In this document: piece after piece, positions 1 through 7,977 of the stretch
How the letters are laid out: every line of letters starts with the position of its first letter
How positions within the stretch are numbered: the first letter of the stretch is position 1
Assembly (NCBI RefSeq): GCF_000428945.1
Contig: NZ_AUAX01000003.1
Coordinates: forward strand, 186,001 to 250,000
Source of the DNA: Hamadaea tsunoensis DSM 44101
GTDB lineage: Bacteria; Actinomycetota; Actinomycetes; Mycobacteriales; Micromonosporaceae
Direction of reading: 5' to 3'
Length of the DNA: 64,000 nt
The notes under the pieces: model-generated
What the model saw: only the letters and a program-made list of their open reading frames with translations
Told to the model about the DNA's origin: nothing
The model's database searches: none
Translations under genes and position numbers: made by a program

Positions 1-1032
1 ATCCTCGGCTCCGGCGTGCTGAACCTGCGCCGCTTCGAGAAGCGGACCGGCGAACTGCTGATCCTGGAAGAGCTGCTCGACCGGCGGGTCACCATCGCGT
101 CCTCGGGCATACCGGCCACAGTGGTGGATGTGGGAATGGAGTCCACGCGTACCGGGGAATGGAAGCTCGGCAGGCTCGCGGTCCGCGAGGTGACCGGCCG
201 GCTGACCCGGCGCGGGCACATGCACCAGCTGGAGTGGGACGAGGTCCAGGGCCTCCTGGCGCCGCCGGCGGAGCAGGGCACGGCGTCGATCCTGGCGGTC
301 CTGGAGAAGATGCGGCCGGCGGACCTGGCACACGCGCTGCAGGAGATGCCGGTCCCGCGGCGCAACGAGGTCGCGAAGGCGCTGGACGACGAGCGGCTGG
401 CCGACGTGATCGCCGAGCTGCCCGAGAACGACCAGATCGGGATCATCGCGGCGCTGGACCGCGAGCGGGCCGCGGACGTCCTGGAGGAGATGGACCCCGA
501 CGACGCGGCCGACCTGCTCTCCGAACTGCCGCACGTCGAGCAGCAGGTACTCCTCGATCTCATGGAACCCGAGGAGTCCGCGCCGGTACGCGCCCTGCTC
601 ATCTACGACGAGGGCACGGCCGGCTCGGTCATGACGAGCGAGCCGGTGATCCTCACGCCCGACGCCACGGTGGCCGAGGCGCTGGCCCGCGTACGCGAGC
701 CGCAGGTCTCCCCCGCCGTCGCCGCCCAGGTCTTCGTGGCCCGCGCGCCCATGGCCACGCCGAGCGGCCGGTACCTGGGAATGGTCCACTTCCAACGGCT
801 GCTGCGGGAGCCTCCGTCGGAGATGCTCGGCCGGATCGTGGACAACGACATCGACCCCCTCGACCCGGAGAGCAGCCTGCCCGAGATCACCCGCCGGATG
901 GCCACCTACAACCTCGTCGCCATGCCGGTCGTGGACGCCTCCGACCGGCTGCTCGGCGCGGTGACCGTCGACGACCTGCTCGACCACCTCCTGCCCGACG
1001 ACTGGCGCCAGCAGGGCGGCGGCCGTGGCTGA
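1..1032 (+). CDS. MgtE N-terminal/CBS domain protein, 5' truncated by window
   Basis: The frame is open from base 1, so the start lies outside the window. The visible 343 residues show a PRC-barrel-like segment (about 1-75), a helical MgtE_N superhelix (about 85-190, with LLSELP and LDLMEPEE repeats) and a CBS pair (about 205-330). The membrane channel domain of true MgtE magnesium channels is absent, so this is probably a cytoplasmic sensor or regulatory protein rather than a transporter (inference). It overlaps the following DUF1003 gene by 8 bp, the usual partner of this family in actinobacteria, so the two are probably co-transcribed. Confidence 0.85.
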   Translation: MLGSGVLNLRRFEKRTGELLILEELLDRRVTIASSGIPATVVDVGMESTRTGEWKLGRLAVREVTGRLTRRGHMHQLEWDEVQGLLAPPAEQGTASILAVLEKMRPADLAHALQEMPVPRRNEVAKALDDERLADVIAELPENDQIGIIAALDRERAADVLEEMDPDDAADLLSELPHVEQQVLLDLMEPEESAPVRALLIYDEGTAGSVMTSEPVILTPDATVAEALARVREPQVSPAVAAQVFVARAPMATPSGRYLGMVHFQRLLREPPSEMLGRIVDNDIDPLDPESSLPEITRRMATYNLVAMPVVDASDRLLGAVTVDDLLDHLLPDDWRQQGGGRG

Positions 1033-1606
1033 GAATCGCCGGCTCGACCAGCCGCGCGAGCCGGGCCGCGTACGCCTGCCGCACTTCGACCCCGAGGCAT
1101 TCGGACGCTGGTCGGAGGGGATCGCCCGGTTCATGGGGACCGCCCAGTTCCTGGTCTACATGACGATCGTCATCGCGATCTGGATCATCTGGAACACGCT
1201 GGCCCCGGCCCCTCTGCAGTTTGACCCGTACACGTTCACGTTCCTGACCCTCATCCTGTCCTTGCAGGCCTCGTACGCCGCCCCGCTGATCCTGCTCGCC
1301 CAGAACCGGCAGGCCGACCGGGACCGGGTCTCGCTGGAGGAGGACCGGCGGCGGGCCGCCGCGCAGAAGGCCGACACGGAGTACCTGGCCCGGGAGATCG
1401 CCGCGCTGCGGATCGCGCTCGGCGACGTGGCCACCCGTGACTTCGTCCGTTCCGAGCTGTCCCGGCTGGCCGAGGAGCTGGACGAGGCGGCGCACCGGCG
1501 GCAGAAGCGGGAACGCAAGAAGGAGAAGGCGGCGGCCCGCGGCGAGGCCGGCGGCCACCGGGAGTCCGACGACGACCTCGACGGCGACGGCGCCGACCGC
1601 GGCTAG
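1025..1606 (+). CDS. DUF1003 family membrane protein
   Basis: This 193-residue protein has a soluble N-terminus, two predicted membrane helices (about 42-60 and 70-94) and a charged, probably coiled-coil C-terminal tail ending in an acidic run. The stretch ILSLQASYAAPLILLAQNRQ is the signature of DUF1003. The GTG start lies inside the last codons of the upstream MgtE-like gene, which indicates translational coupling. The family function is unknown. Pairing with an MgtE_N/CBS protein suggests a two-component membrane complex, which is inference. The C-terminal EKAAARGEAGG-type tail is low complexity and probably disordered. Confidence 0.85.
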   Translation: MAENRRLDQPREPGRVRLPHFDPEAFGRWSEGIARFMGTAQFLVYMTIVIAIWIIWNTLAPAPLQFDPYTFTFLTLILSLQASYAAPLILLAQNRQADRDRVSLEEDRRRAAAQKADTEYLAREIAALRIALGDVATRDFVRSELSRLAEELDEAAHRRQKRERKKEKAAARGEAGGHRESDDDLDGDGADRG

Positions 1607-1633
1607 ACCGACCAGACCGCGACCGGATGGCGA

Positions 1634-1720
1634 GCCCAGGCCGGAACGGCGGCCTGGGCAGGGCAGGTGGCCTGGGCAGGGCAGAGAAAAACCGCGTGCC
1701 TCAAGGGGCAGGGCACGCGG
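1634..1720. terminator. Convergent terminator region with two hairpins
   Basis: Two stem-loops separate the converging DUF1003 gene and the small gene at 1769. The first pairs 1634-1643 with 1650-1659 (10 bp). The second pairs CCGCGTGCC (1692-1700) with GGCACGCGG (1712-1720). On the minus strand the second stem is followed by a run of five T residues, giving a classic intrinsic terminator for the paaX/hydratase side. Between the hairpins the 16-bp word GGCCTGGGCAGGGCAG occurs twice with an 18-bp period (1651 and 1669). Confidence 0.65.
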
Positions 1721-1768
1721 CTGTCATCTCCATCGATAGTGACATGGATCCCTAAGGGCGTCCAGCCC

Positions 1769-1975
1769 CTAATCGTCCTCTTCGGGATCGAGATTCGTCG
1801 GTTCGCCCGCCACGTACGGAATCATGTCGAGTTCCTCGCCCATCGGGCTCACGTACGCGGGAAGCTCGCCCGGCCCCAGCTCGGCGACGTAGCGCCAGTA
1901 TTCGCCGACGGCTTCGGCCGGCGACGACGCCTCGATCGGCAGTGCGACGGTGACCAGCCAGGACTTCTTGCTCAC
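1769..1975 (-). CDS. Small conserved hypothetical protein (68 aa)
   Basis: This is a 68-residue acidic protein with no membrane segment or signal peptide. Its GTG start overlaps the stop of the upstream enoyl-CoA hydratase gene (GTGA, 4 bp), so it is very likely translated as part of the same operon. Visible features are a central EYWRYVAELGP segment and an acidic end NLDPEEDD. I do not recognise the family. The coupling suggests a role linked to the hydratase or to PaaX-controlled CoA-thioester metabolism, which is inference only. An intrinsic terminator follows on the same strand. Confidence 0.7.
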   Translation of the reverse strand: MSKKSWLVTVALPIEASSPAEAVGEYWRYVAELGPGELPAYVSPMGEELDMIPYVAGEPTNLDPEEDD

Positions 1976-2763
1976 GATCCACTATAAGCGGGGCGCCGCT
2001 TCTCGACGAAGGCGAAGGTGCCTTCCCGGTGGTCGGCCGTCGCCCCGCTCTCGGCCTGCGCCCGGGCTTCGACCTCCAGGGCGGCCGCGAGGGTGCCGGA
2101 CGCTCCTTCGAGCAGTTCCCGCTTGATCGCCGCGTACGCCTTCGTCGGCCCGGCCGCCAGCCGTGCGGCCAGCTCCTGCGCCTGCGGCAGCACGTCGGCG
2201 TCGTCGTCGGCCAGCCGGGTCAGCAGGCCCAGTCGCTCGGCGGTCGCGGCGTTCACGGGCTCGGCGAGCAGCAGCAGCTCGGTCGCCTTGGCGTGACCGA
2301 CCAGCCGCGGCAGGATCCACGACGCACCCGTGTCGGCGGCCAGTCCCACCCGGGCGAACGCCATCAGGAACGAGGTCGACGGGCCGCCGATCCGGAAGTC
2401 CGCCAGCATCGCCAGCGACGCACCGGCACCGGCGGCGGCTCCGCGTACGGCGGCGACGACCGGCAGGGGCAGGGTCGCCAGGTTCATCGCGATCGGGTTG
2501 TAGTGCTCGGCGACCGTGGTCAGCGGCGCCTCGCTGCCCTCGGTCAGCAGCGCCATGTGCTCCCGCAGATCCTGGCCGACGCAGAAGGCCCGGTCCCCGG
2601 CGCCGGTGAGCACCACCGCCCGGGCGGACGGGTCGGCGGCGAGCCCCGCGAGCGTGTCGCGCAGCGCCTCCTTCAGTACCACGTCCAGGGCGTTCATCGC
2701 GGCCGGGCGGTTCAGGGTCAGGGTCACTACCCCGTCGGTCCGGTCGACCAGCAGCGGATCCAT
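1972..2763 (-). CDS. Enoyl-CoA hydratase/isomerase (crotonase fold), PaaG/PaaB-like
   Basis: This 263-residue crotonase-family enzyme acts on CoA thioesters in the cytoplasm. Family marks include LNRPAAMNALD near the N-terminus and the oxyanion-hole segment AFCVGQDLREH. The region around RGAAAGAGASLAMLADFRIG forms the second CoA/oxyanion loop. The ATG at 2763 is chosen because GGAGGAG stands 6 bp upstream. A longer in-frame extension exists but runs back through repeats and a palindromic element. Next to a PaaX-type regulator, a phenylacetyl-CoA pathway isomerase/hydratase (PaaG- or PaaB-like) is plausible, but generic beta-oxidation cannot be excluded. Confidence 0.85.
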   Translation of the reverse strand: MDPLLVDRTDGVVTLTLNRPAAMNALDVVLKEALRDTLAGLAADPSARAVVLTGAGDRAFCVGQDLREHMALLTEGSEAPLTTVAEHYNPIAMNLATLPLPVVAAVRGAAAGAGASLAMLADFRIGGPSTSFLMAFARVGLAADTGASWILPRLVGHAKATELLLLAEPVNAATAERLGLLTRLADDDADVLPQAQELAARLAAGPTKAYAAIKRELLEGASGTLAAALEVEARAQAESGATADHREGTFAFVEKRRPAYSGS

Positions 2764-2781
2764 CGCGTACTCCTCCTGTGG

Positions 2782-2830
2782 GCGGTTCTCGCGCTCTGTG
2801 CGGTTCTCGCGCTCGGCGGTTCTCGCGCTC
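2782..2830. repeat. Three tandem copies of a 15-bp repeat upstream of the hydratase gene
   Basis: The word GCGGTTCTCGCGCTC occurs at 2782, 2800 and 2816, followed by a partial copy (TCGCGCTC) at 2831. The array sits 19 to 67 bp upstream of the hydratase start, where its promoter or leader would be, and directly abuts the palindromic element at 2839. It could be an iterated operator or slippage-derived sequence. Read through, it encodes a spurious charged peptide, so I do not treat it as coding. Confidence 0.7.
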
Positions 2831-2838
2831 TCGCGCTC

Positions 2839-2920
2839 CAAGATCCGGTTTGGATCACGGTTCTCCCCCGAATCATGGCCCAAGATTCGGGTGATTTCCC
2901 TGATCCAAACGGGATCTTGG
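2839..2920. repeat. Dispersed palindromic element, copy 1 (A-C subtype)
   Basis: An 82-bp imperfect palindrome lies between the 3' end of paaX and the hydratase gene. The outer arms 2839-2858 and 2901-2920 match at 19 of 20 positions (core GTTTGGATCA / TGATCCAAAC). An inner stem follows (CCCGAATC / GATTCGGG), with non-complementary inner stretches between: left CACGGTTCTCC, right GGTGATTTCCC. Related copies are at 21647, 33965 and 52038. This copy lies between tandem genes, the other three between convergent genes. No transposase or target duplication is visible. Confidence 0.85.
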
Positions 2921-2960
2921 CGGTCGGGCTGCCCGCGGGGTCAGGGCCTCGGGGGTCGGG

Positions 2961-3758
2961 TTACTCGCGGGGTTCGGCGAGGCAGGCGGTGACGAAGCGG
3001 TCGGCGGCCGGCCGCAGCCGGGACGCGTGCCGGTCGAAGAATCCGGCCGCGGCCGAGCCCGGCCACCCGTCCGGCAGCAGCGCGGCGGGCAGCTGCGGGT
3101 CGGTGAACAGGAACCGTCGCCACGCGTGCACCAGCTGGAACCGGGCGGCGTACGCGTGCAGGTCCGGCGTACGGCTGGTGACGGCGGTGACGATCGGGCG
3201 CATCTCGGTGACGAACGCCTCGTGGGCGGCGCCGAGCCGATCGAGATTCCAGGCCTTGCGGACGAGGGCCATCGCGCCCGGTACGCCGCCCCCGTGGCTG
3301 GCCGAGAAGCGTTCGTGCTCGACGCCGGAGTCGGTGAGCATGGGCTCCACCTCGGCGGATGGCCTGGGCGCGACCCAGACCTCGTCGCCGAGCCGGCCGT
3401 AGCCGAGGAAGTTGAGGTCGTTGACCAGCCGCTCGCGCTGACGGCGTTCGACCGGGAGCTTGATCGAGATCAGGTCGAACCGGCCGTCCCAGCCCGCCCG
3501 GGTGGTGCGATAGATTCGCGCGGCAGCCGCGTCGAGCCGGCGTTCGGCCCGGCCGGTCAGCTGGTAGCCCGGTCCCCCCGAGGTACGCACGGCGACCAGC
3601 CAGCCCTGCCGGACCATCCGGGACACGGCGGTACGCACGGCCGGCCCGCCGATGCCGACCGGGGCCAGTAGTTTGACCAGGGCGGCGACCGGGGCTCGAC
3701 CACCCCGCGAGCGAAGGTGGTCCCCGTAGAGGTCGAAGAGCGCGGACCGGGCCTGCAT
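2961..3758 (-). CDS. paaX: PaaX-family transcriptional regulator
   Basis: This 265-residue regulator has an N-terminal winged helix (ARSALFDLYGDHL ... AVRTAVSRMVRQGWL, about 1-60), a central Cas2-like/PaaX domain and a C-terminal PaaX_C region ending in the motif-rich WRRFLFTDPQLPAALLPDGWPG. Known members repress phenylacetate catabolic genes and release DNA on binding phenylacetyl-CoA. The ATG at 3758 fits the family length; a GTG at 3806 would add 16 residues but would cover the inverted repeat at 3766-3807. The downstream crotonase gene is a natural target. The exact ligand is not shown by the sequence. Confidence 0.9.
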   Translation of the reverse strand: MQARSALFDLYGDHLRSRGGRAPVAALVKLLAPVGIGGPAVRTAVSRMVRQGWLVAVRTSGGPGYQLTGRAERRLDAAAARIYRTTRAGWDGRFDLISIKLPVERRQRERLVNDLNFLGYGRLGDEVWVAPRPSAEVEPMLTDSGVEHERFSASHGGGVPGAMALVRKAWNLDRLGAAHEAFVTEMRPIVTAVTSRTPDLHAYAARFQLVHAWRRFLFTDPQLPAALLPDGWPGSAAAGFFDRHASRLRPAADRFVTACLAEPRE

Positions 3759-3765
3759 AGCCGTG

Positions 3766-3807
3766 AATTGTGACAGTTTGTGGTTGTTTCCGCTAGCAAT
3801 TGTCACA
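3766..3807. promoter_or_regulatory. Inverted repeat, candidate PaaX operator
   Basis: TGTGACA (3769-3775) and its exact reverse complement TGTCACA (3801-3807) flank a 25-bp, relatively AT-rich spacer. Both are preceded by AAT on the plus strand. The array begins 8 bp upstream of the preferred paaX start and lies in the divergent region shared with the DUF3117 gene. The position fits autoregulation. No experimental motif is known to me for this organism. Confidence 0.5.
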
Positions 3808-3956
3808 TCGTTGGCGGCCCGGTTTGGGCTTCGTGGCAGCCATCAGGGAAAATCATTGGTCGGGACTGCGTCCGGTCCACCCACCCGAGTCGCAGACCTG
3901 CTGACGCGCGGCGGGGAAACCCGCCGTCCCTGGTGGAAGTCTGAGGGGAGACAGAG

Positions 3957-4124
3957 ATGGCGGCGATGAAGCCGCGGACGGGCGACGGTCCGCTTGAGGT
4001 CACCAAAGAGGGCCGGGGCATTGTCATGCGGGTGCCGCTGGAAGGCGGCGGTCGACTGGTGGTCGAGATGACGCCGGACGAGGCCACCCGCCTGGGCGAG
4101 GCGCTGAAGGAGGCCGTGGGCTGA
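3957..4124 (+). CDS. DUF3117 small protein (55 aa)
   Basis: This short gene encodes 55 residues beginning MAAMKPRTGDGPLEVTKEGR and ending LGEALKEAVG, the pattern of DUF3117, a small protein conserved across actinobacteria. A GAGGGGAG ribosome site lies 7 bp before the ATG. The predicted structure is a beta-rich core with a C-terminal helix, without membrane segments or cysteines. Function is unknown. It is divergent from paaX and precedes the aminopeptidase gene by about 200 bp that shows no clear further gene. Confidence 0.85.
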   Translation: MAAMKPRTGDGPLEVTKEGRGIVMRVPLEGGGRLVVEMTPDEATRLGEALKEAVG

Positions 4125-4327
4125 GGTGCCGGCCCGCGGCGGCCCCCGTGCGGCGCCCGGCCCGAGGAGTTCGCGCGAGCGAGCTTCGCAGGGCGCGCCA
4201 CCCAGTGGCCTCGAGTGCTCCGGCGGTCGGAGCGACAACTGAAGACGCGCGAACCTTGACCGCGCTGCCGTGACGGTTGGCCGACCGACGCGGCGGCGCG
4301 TTCACGTTCTCGACTAGGGTGGGAATC

Positions 4328-5734
4328 ATGCTGCAGATCCAGCTCGCCCCCGGTTCGCCCGATGCCCTCGCCGCCGCGGACGCGGTCGCCCGGCCGGTCG
4401 GTGCCGGCGATGGCGACGCCGAGTTCGAGGCGTTCGTCCGGCAGTCCGGGCACACCGGCGAGGCGGGCTCGGTCGAGAGTTACGCGCGGCCCCTCCAGAC
4501 GCCGTCGACCGTGATCGCGGCGGGCGTCGGCGCGGGCGACGAGGAGGGCTGGCGGGCGGCCGGCGCCGGAATTGTCCGGTCCCAGTCCCGAGCGATCTCC
4601 ATCACAGTGGATCTGACCTCGGCGATCGACGCGGCAGCCGCCGTACGCGGCTTCGCCGAGGGCGCCTGGCTCGCTGGATACGCGTACGGGAAGACGGTCG
4701 AGGGTCCGGCGCTGACCCTGCTGGTCGCCGATCCGGCCGCCGTCGGCACCGCCCTCGAACAGGCCCGGATCGTGGCCGAGCGGACCTGCTTCGCGCGTAC
4801 GCTCACCAACACGCCATCCAACATCAAGAACCCCGAGTGGTTCGTGGACCAGGTCACCGCCGCGGCCGGCGACGCCGTCGAGGTCGAGATCTGGGAACCC
4901 GACCGGCTCGCCGCGGAGGGCTTCAACGGCATCCTCGCGGTCGGCGGCGGCTCCGACAGCGGCCCGCGCCTGCTGAGGCTGGACTACCGGCCCGCCGGCG
5001 CCACCCGCCACGTCGTGCTCGTGGGCAAGGGCATCACCTTCGACACCGGCGGCATCGACATCAAGCCCGCCGACGCGATGTCGCTCATGCGCAAGGACAT
5101 GGGAGGCGCGGCCGCCGTCGTCGGCGCCCTGCTCGCCGCCGCGGATCTTCATCTTCCCGTACGCGTGACGGCGTTCACCCCGCTGGCGGAGAACATGCTG
5201 TCCGGGCGGGCCTGGCGGCCGGGTGACGTCGTCCACCATTACGGCGGGCTCACCTCCGAAGTGCGCAGCACCGACGCCGAGGGCCGGGTGGTGCTCGGCG
5301 ACGCGCTCGCGTACGCGGTAGAGCAGTATGAGCCCGACTACCTCATCGACCTCGCGACTCTCACGGGCGCGTCCCGGGTGGCGCTCGGCAAGCGGATCGC
5401 GGCGCTGTTCGCGGAGAACGACGAACTCGTCAAGGCGCTCACCGCGGCCGCGGACGAGGCGGGCGAACAGGTCTGGCGGCTGCCGATGCCGTCCGACTAC
5501 ATGTCGATGATCACGAGCGAGATCGCCGACCTCTACAACGCGGCCGACGGCGGCGCCGGGACGATCACGGCCGCGCTCTTCCTGCGCGAGTTCGCCGGCC
5601 GGCGCCGCGACCGGTGGGCGCACATCGACATGTCGGCCCCGGCCTGGTCGGACGAGGTCGAGGGCCCGCTCGGCAAGGGCGCGACCGGCTGGGGCGTGCG
5701 TACGCTCACCCGGTTCCTGACCAACCTCGCCTAG
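4328..5734 (+). CDS. pepA: Leucyl aminopeptidase (M17 family)
   Basis: This 468-residue cytosolic di-zinc aminopeptidase removes N-terminal residues, typically leucine, from peptides. The catalytic half carries the expected metal and active-site motifs: VGKGITFDTGGIDIKP, MRKDMGGAAAV and STDAEGRVVLGDAL (M17 consensus NTDAEGR; here Ser replaces Asn). The N-terminal macro-like domain is less conserved. The ATG at 4328 is preferred; an upstream in-frame ATG would add 17 residues without homology to the family. The gene ends 6 bp before the convergent methyltransferase. Confidence 0.92.
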   Translation: MLQIQLAPGSPDALAAADAVARPVGAGDGDAEFEAFVRQSGHTGEAGSVESYARPLQTPSTVIAAGVGAGDEEGWRAAGAGIVRSQSRAISITVDLTSAIDAAAAVRGFAEGAWLAGYAYGKTVEGPALTLLVADPAAVGTALEQARIVAERTCFARTLTNTPSNIKNPEWFVDQVTAAAGDAVEVEIWEPDRLAAEGFNGILAVGGGSDSGPRLLRLDYRPAGATRHVVLVGKGITFDTGGIDIKPADAMSLMRKDMGGAAAVVGALLAAADLHLPVRVTAFTPLAENMLSGRAWRPGDVVHHYGGLTSEVRSTDAEGRVVLGDALAYAVEQYEPDYLIDLATLTGASRVALGKRIAALFAENDELVKALTAAADEAGEQVWRLPMPSDYMSMITSEIADLYNAADGGAGTITAALFLREFAGRRRDRWAHIDMSAPAWSDEVEGPLGKGATGWGVRTLTRFLTNLA

Positions 5735-5740
5735 CCCGGA

Positions 5741-6331
5741 TCAGCGGCGCACCGCCGCCAGCAGCGAGTCCGGGGTCGGAATCAGGGCCGGCAGCCAGAC
5801 GTCGGACTCGTCGCGTACGCGTTCGGCCAGCGCGGCCCCGCCGGCGATCACCACGATCGCCCCGCCCGGCCGCAGCAACCGGGCCGCGGCACTGACGGCC
5901 GCCTCGTGATCGGCCGGATTCCCGTCGAGGACCATGAGGTCGTAGACGCCGTCGGCCAGCCGGGGAAGCACGTCGAGGGCCCGTCCGGCGATCACGCGGC
6001 TCCGCGAGGCGGCGAACCCGGCCTCGATGAAGATCCGGCGGGCGTACCGCTGGTGCTCGGCATCCAGGTCGATCGTGGTGAGTACGCCGTCCGCCCGCAT
6101 CCCGCGCAGCAGCCAGACCCCGCTGACCCCGGTACCCGTACCGATCTCGATCACCGCGCGGGCGTTGACCATGGCCGCGAACAGGCGCAGGGTGACCCCT
6201 GTGGACACCGCGACCGGGATGAGCCCGAGCTCGTGCGCGAGATTGCGGGCAGTCTGCAGCACCGCGTCCTCGGCGATGTAGGACTCGATGCCGCCCCGTC
6301 CGCCCATGGTGGACGGTCCCAGCTGCCTCAT
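5741..6331 (-). CDS. SAM-dependent O-methyltransferase
   Basis: This 196-residue class I methyltransferase of the catechol O-methyltransferase-like group (methyltransf_3/24) has the SAM-binding motif VIEIGTGTGVSGVWLL, an acidic loop TTIDLDAEHQ and the metal/substrate-side DLMVLDGNPADHE. The ATG at 6331 is preceded by GGGAGGGCGACG, a good ribosome site. Mycobacteria have a related gene beside sigE and htrA (Rv1220c), and here it is divergent from htrA, so the neighbourhood is conserved. The substrate is unknown. Confidence 0.85.
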   Translation of the reverse strand: MRQLGPSTMGGRGGIESYIAEDAVLQTARNLAHELGLIPVAVSTGVTLRLFAAMVNARAVIEIGTGTGVSGVWLLRGMRADGVLTTIDLDAEHQRYARRIFIEAGFAASRSRVIAGRALDVLPRLADGVYDLMVLDGNPADHEAAVSAAARLLRPGGAIVVIAGGAALAERVRDESDVWLPALIPTPDSLLAAVRR

Positions 6332-6410
6332 CGTCGCCCTCCCAGCGCGGGTGCACCTTGGATAGTAGTGGCGGCGGATCCCCGGAACGCCAGAGGAGCG
6401 CGCGACGCCG

Positions 6411-6441
6411 GAACCGGCCACCGGGGCGGGTATTCCGGTTC
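6411..6441. promoter_or_regulatory. Inverted repeat in the methyltransferase/htrA divergent region
   Basis: GAACCGG (6411-6417) and CCGGTTC (6435-6441) form an exact 7-bp inverted repeat with a 17-bp spacer in the divergent promoter region. Two GGAAC words (6383, 6410) resemble the -35 elements of ECF sigma promoters, which commonly drive htrA genes. This is suggestive only. Confidence 0.3.
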
Positions 6442-6537
6442 TCGCGAAAAATCATCATGAAAGCGGCAATCGTGCAATTCTGAACCTGTCGGGGGCCATG
6501 GCCTCCCGTAACGGGGACGGAATTGGGGTCGAGACTC

Positions 6538-7890
6538 GTGACCGACGGCTGGAACTGGCACCAGCCCGACGGCGACGACGCTGGTACGCGCGCCGAACGA
6601 CGCGTACCGACGCCACCGCCGACGGGCAGCACCGACGAGGCTTCGTGGAGCGATCCGGCGTGGTCCGATCCACACAGCAGCGCGGCCTGGGTACCGCCGA
6701 CGGCGCCACCGTCGCAGCCGGCGTACTGGTGGACGGACGCCCGCAACGATCCCTGGCGCGATCCGCAGTCGCACGTGCGGCTCGGCGTCGCCGGTTCGAC
6801 ACCCCCGCCTTCGAAGGAACTGGCGCCGGGGCTCGGCGTCTCCCGGCGTACGGCGATCCTGGTGGCGGTGGTCGCCGCGGTGGCGCTGATGGCGGGGATC
6901 GTCGGCGGCGCTATGGGGGTCGGGTTCATGACCGCCACCCACCGGCAGTCGACGAGCCTCGACCGCTCCAACCAGACGATCGCGGCGCTCGCGCAGCGGC
7001 CACCGGAGTCCTTCGCGGCGATCGCGGCCCGGGTGCTGCCCAGCGTGGTCACGGTGAAGGTGCCGGTCAGCGGGGGCATGGCGCTGGGCTCGGGCTTCGT
7101 CGTCAGCGACGACGGCTACGTGATCACCAACGACCACGTGGTGTCCGGTGGATCCGGCGTCTCGGTCGTGCTCAACGACGGTACGCCCGCGACGGCGAAG
7201 CTGATCGGCAGCGACCCCGAGTCGGACATCGCCGTCATCAAGGTCAATAGGTCCGGCCTGCCGCCCGTGGAGATGGGCGACTCCAGCACGGTGCAGGTCG
7301 GCGACCCGGTCCTCGCGGTCGGCTCGCCGCTCGCCCTGCCCGGCACGGTGACCTCGGGCATCGTCAGCGCGGTCGACCGGCTGCTGGCCGCGGGCGACTC
7401 GCAGCAGACCCGCTACTACGCCGCGATCCAGACCGACGCCGCCATCAACCACGGCAACTCCGGCGGCCCCCTGCTCGACGGCGGCGGCTCGGTCATCGGC
7501 ATCAACGCGGTGATCAAGTCGATGGCCTCGGACGACGACTCGGCCGGCAACATCGGGCTCGCCTTCGCCATCCCGATCAACCAGGCGAAGCGGATCGCCG
7601 AGGAGATCATCTCGACGGGGCACGCCCGGCGTACCGTGATCGGCGCCCGACTCGACACCAACTACAAGGGCGTACGCCTCGCCGAGGTGGACCCGGCCGG
7701 TCCGGCCGCTGCCGCCGGCCTGCGCAACGGGGACGTGGTCCTCGCCGTCGACCACCACGTGCTGGAGGATCCCACCGAGCTGATCGCGCTGGTCCGCAAG
7801 TACGCTCCCGGTACCGCGGTGACGGTGGACTACCAGCGGGGTTCGAGTCACAAGGAAGTGACGGTGACGCTGGCGGCTGACGCGAAGTAG
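6538..7890 (+). CDS. htrA: HtrA/DegP-like membrane serine protease with PDZ domain
   Basis: This is a trypsin-fold envelope protease of about 450 residues. A long Pro/Trp-rich cytoplasmic N-terminus precedes one membrane helix (about 107-130), then the protease domain with catalytic His200 (NDHV), Asp230 (SDIAVI) and Ser308 (GNSGGPL), and a C-terminal PDZ domain (about 360-450). It should act outside the membrane in protein quality control. The GTG at 6538 is preferred; a TTG 15 bp upstream is possible. tatB follows after 87 bp, as in mycobacteria. The sigE and anti-sigma genes that precede htrA there are absent here. Confidence 0.92.
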   Translation: MTDGWNWHQPDGDDAGTRAERRVPTPPPTGSTDEASWSDPAWSDPHSSAAWVPPTAPPSQPAYWWTDARNDPWRDPQSHVRLGVAGSTPPPSKELAPGLGVSRRTAILVAVVAAVALMAGIVGGAMGVGFMTATHRQSTSLDRSNQTIAALAQRPPESFAAIAARVLPSVVTVKVPVSGGMALGSGFVVSDDGYVITNDHVVSGGSGVSVVLNDGTPATAKLIGSDPESDIAVIKVNRSGLPPVEMGDSSTVQVGDPVLAVGSPLALPGTVTSGIVSAVDRLLAAGDSQQTRYYAAIQTDAAINHGNSGGPLLDGGGSVIGINAVIKSMASDDDSAGNIGLAFAIPINQAKRIAEEIISTGHARRTVIGARLDTNYKGVRLAEVDPAGPAAAAGLRNGDVVLAVDHHVLEDPTELIALVRKYAPGTAVTVDYQRGSSHKEVTVTLAADAK

Positions 7891-7977
7891 TCTCGTCGGT
7901 GAGTCCGCGCCTGACTACCCTGGGATCTGCCGAGGGTGGCGTCCCCCGCGGCTGGGCCGGCGAGAGAGGCGACGAGA

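Noticed and set aside
2764-2883. 40-residue N-terminal extension of the enoyl-CoA hydratase
   Set aside because: It runs through the 15-bp repeats and palindrome copy 1; a strong GGAGGAG site sits before the internal ATG. Similar peptides (DSGDFPDPN-type) arise wherever the palindrome is translated.
3803-5623. Long minus-strand open frame opposite the aminopeptidase gene
   Set aside because: It is a GC-driven antisense frame opposite a well-supported leucyl aminopeptidase, with no recognisable domain; many similar frames of several hundred codons occur opposite real genes here.
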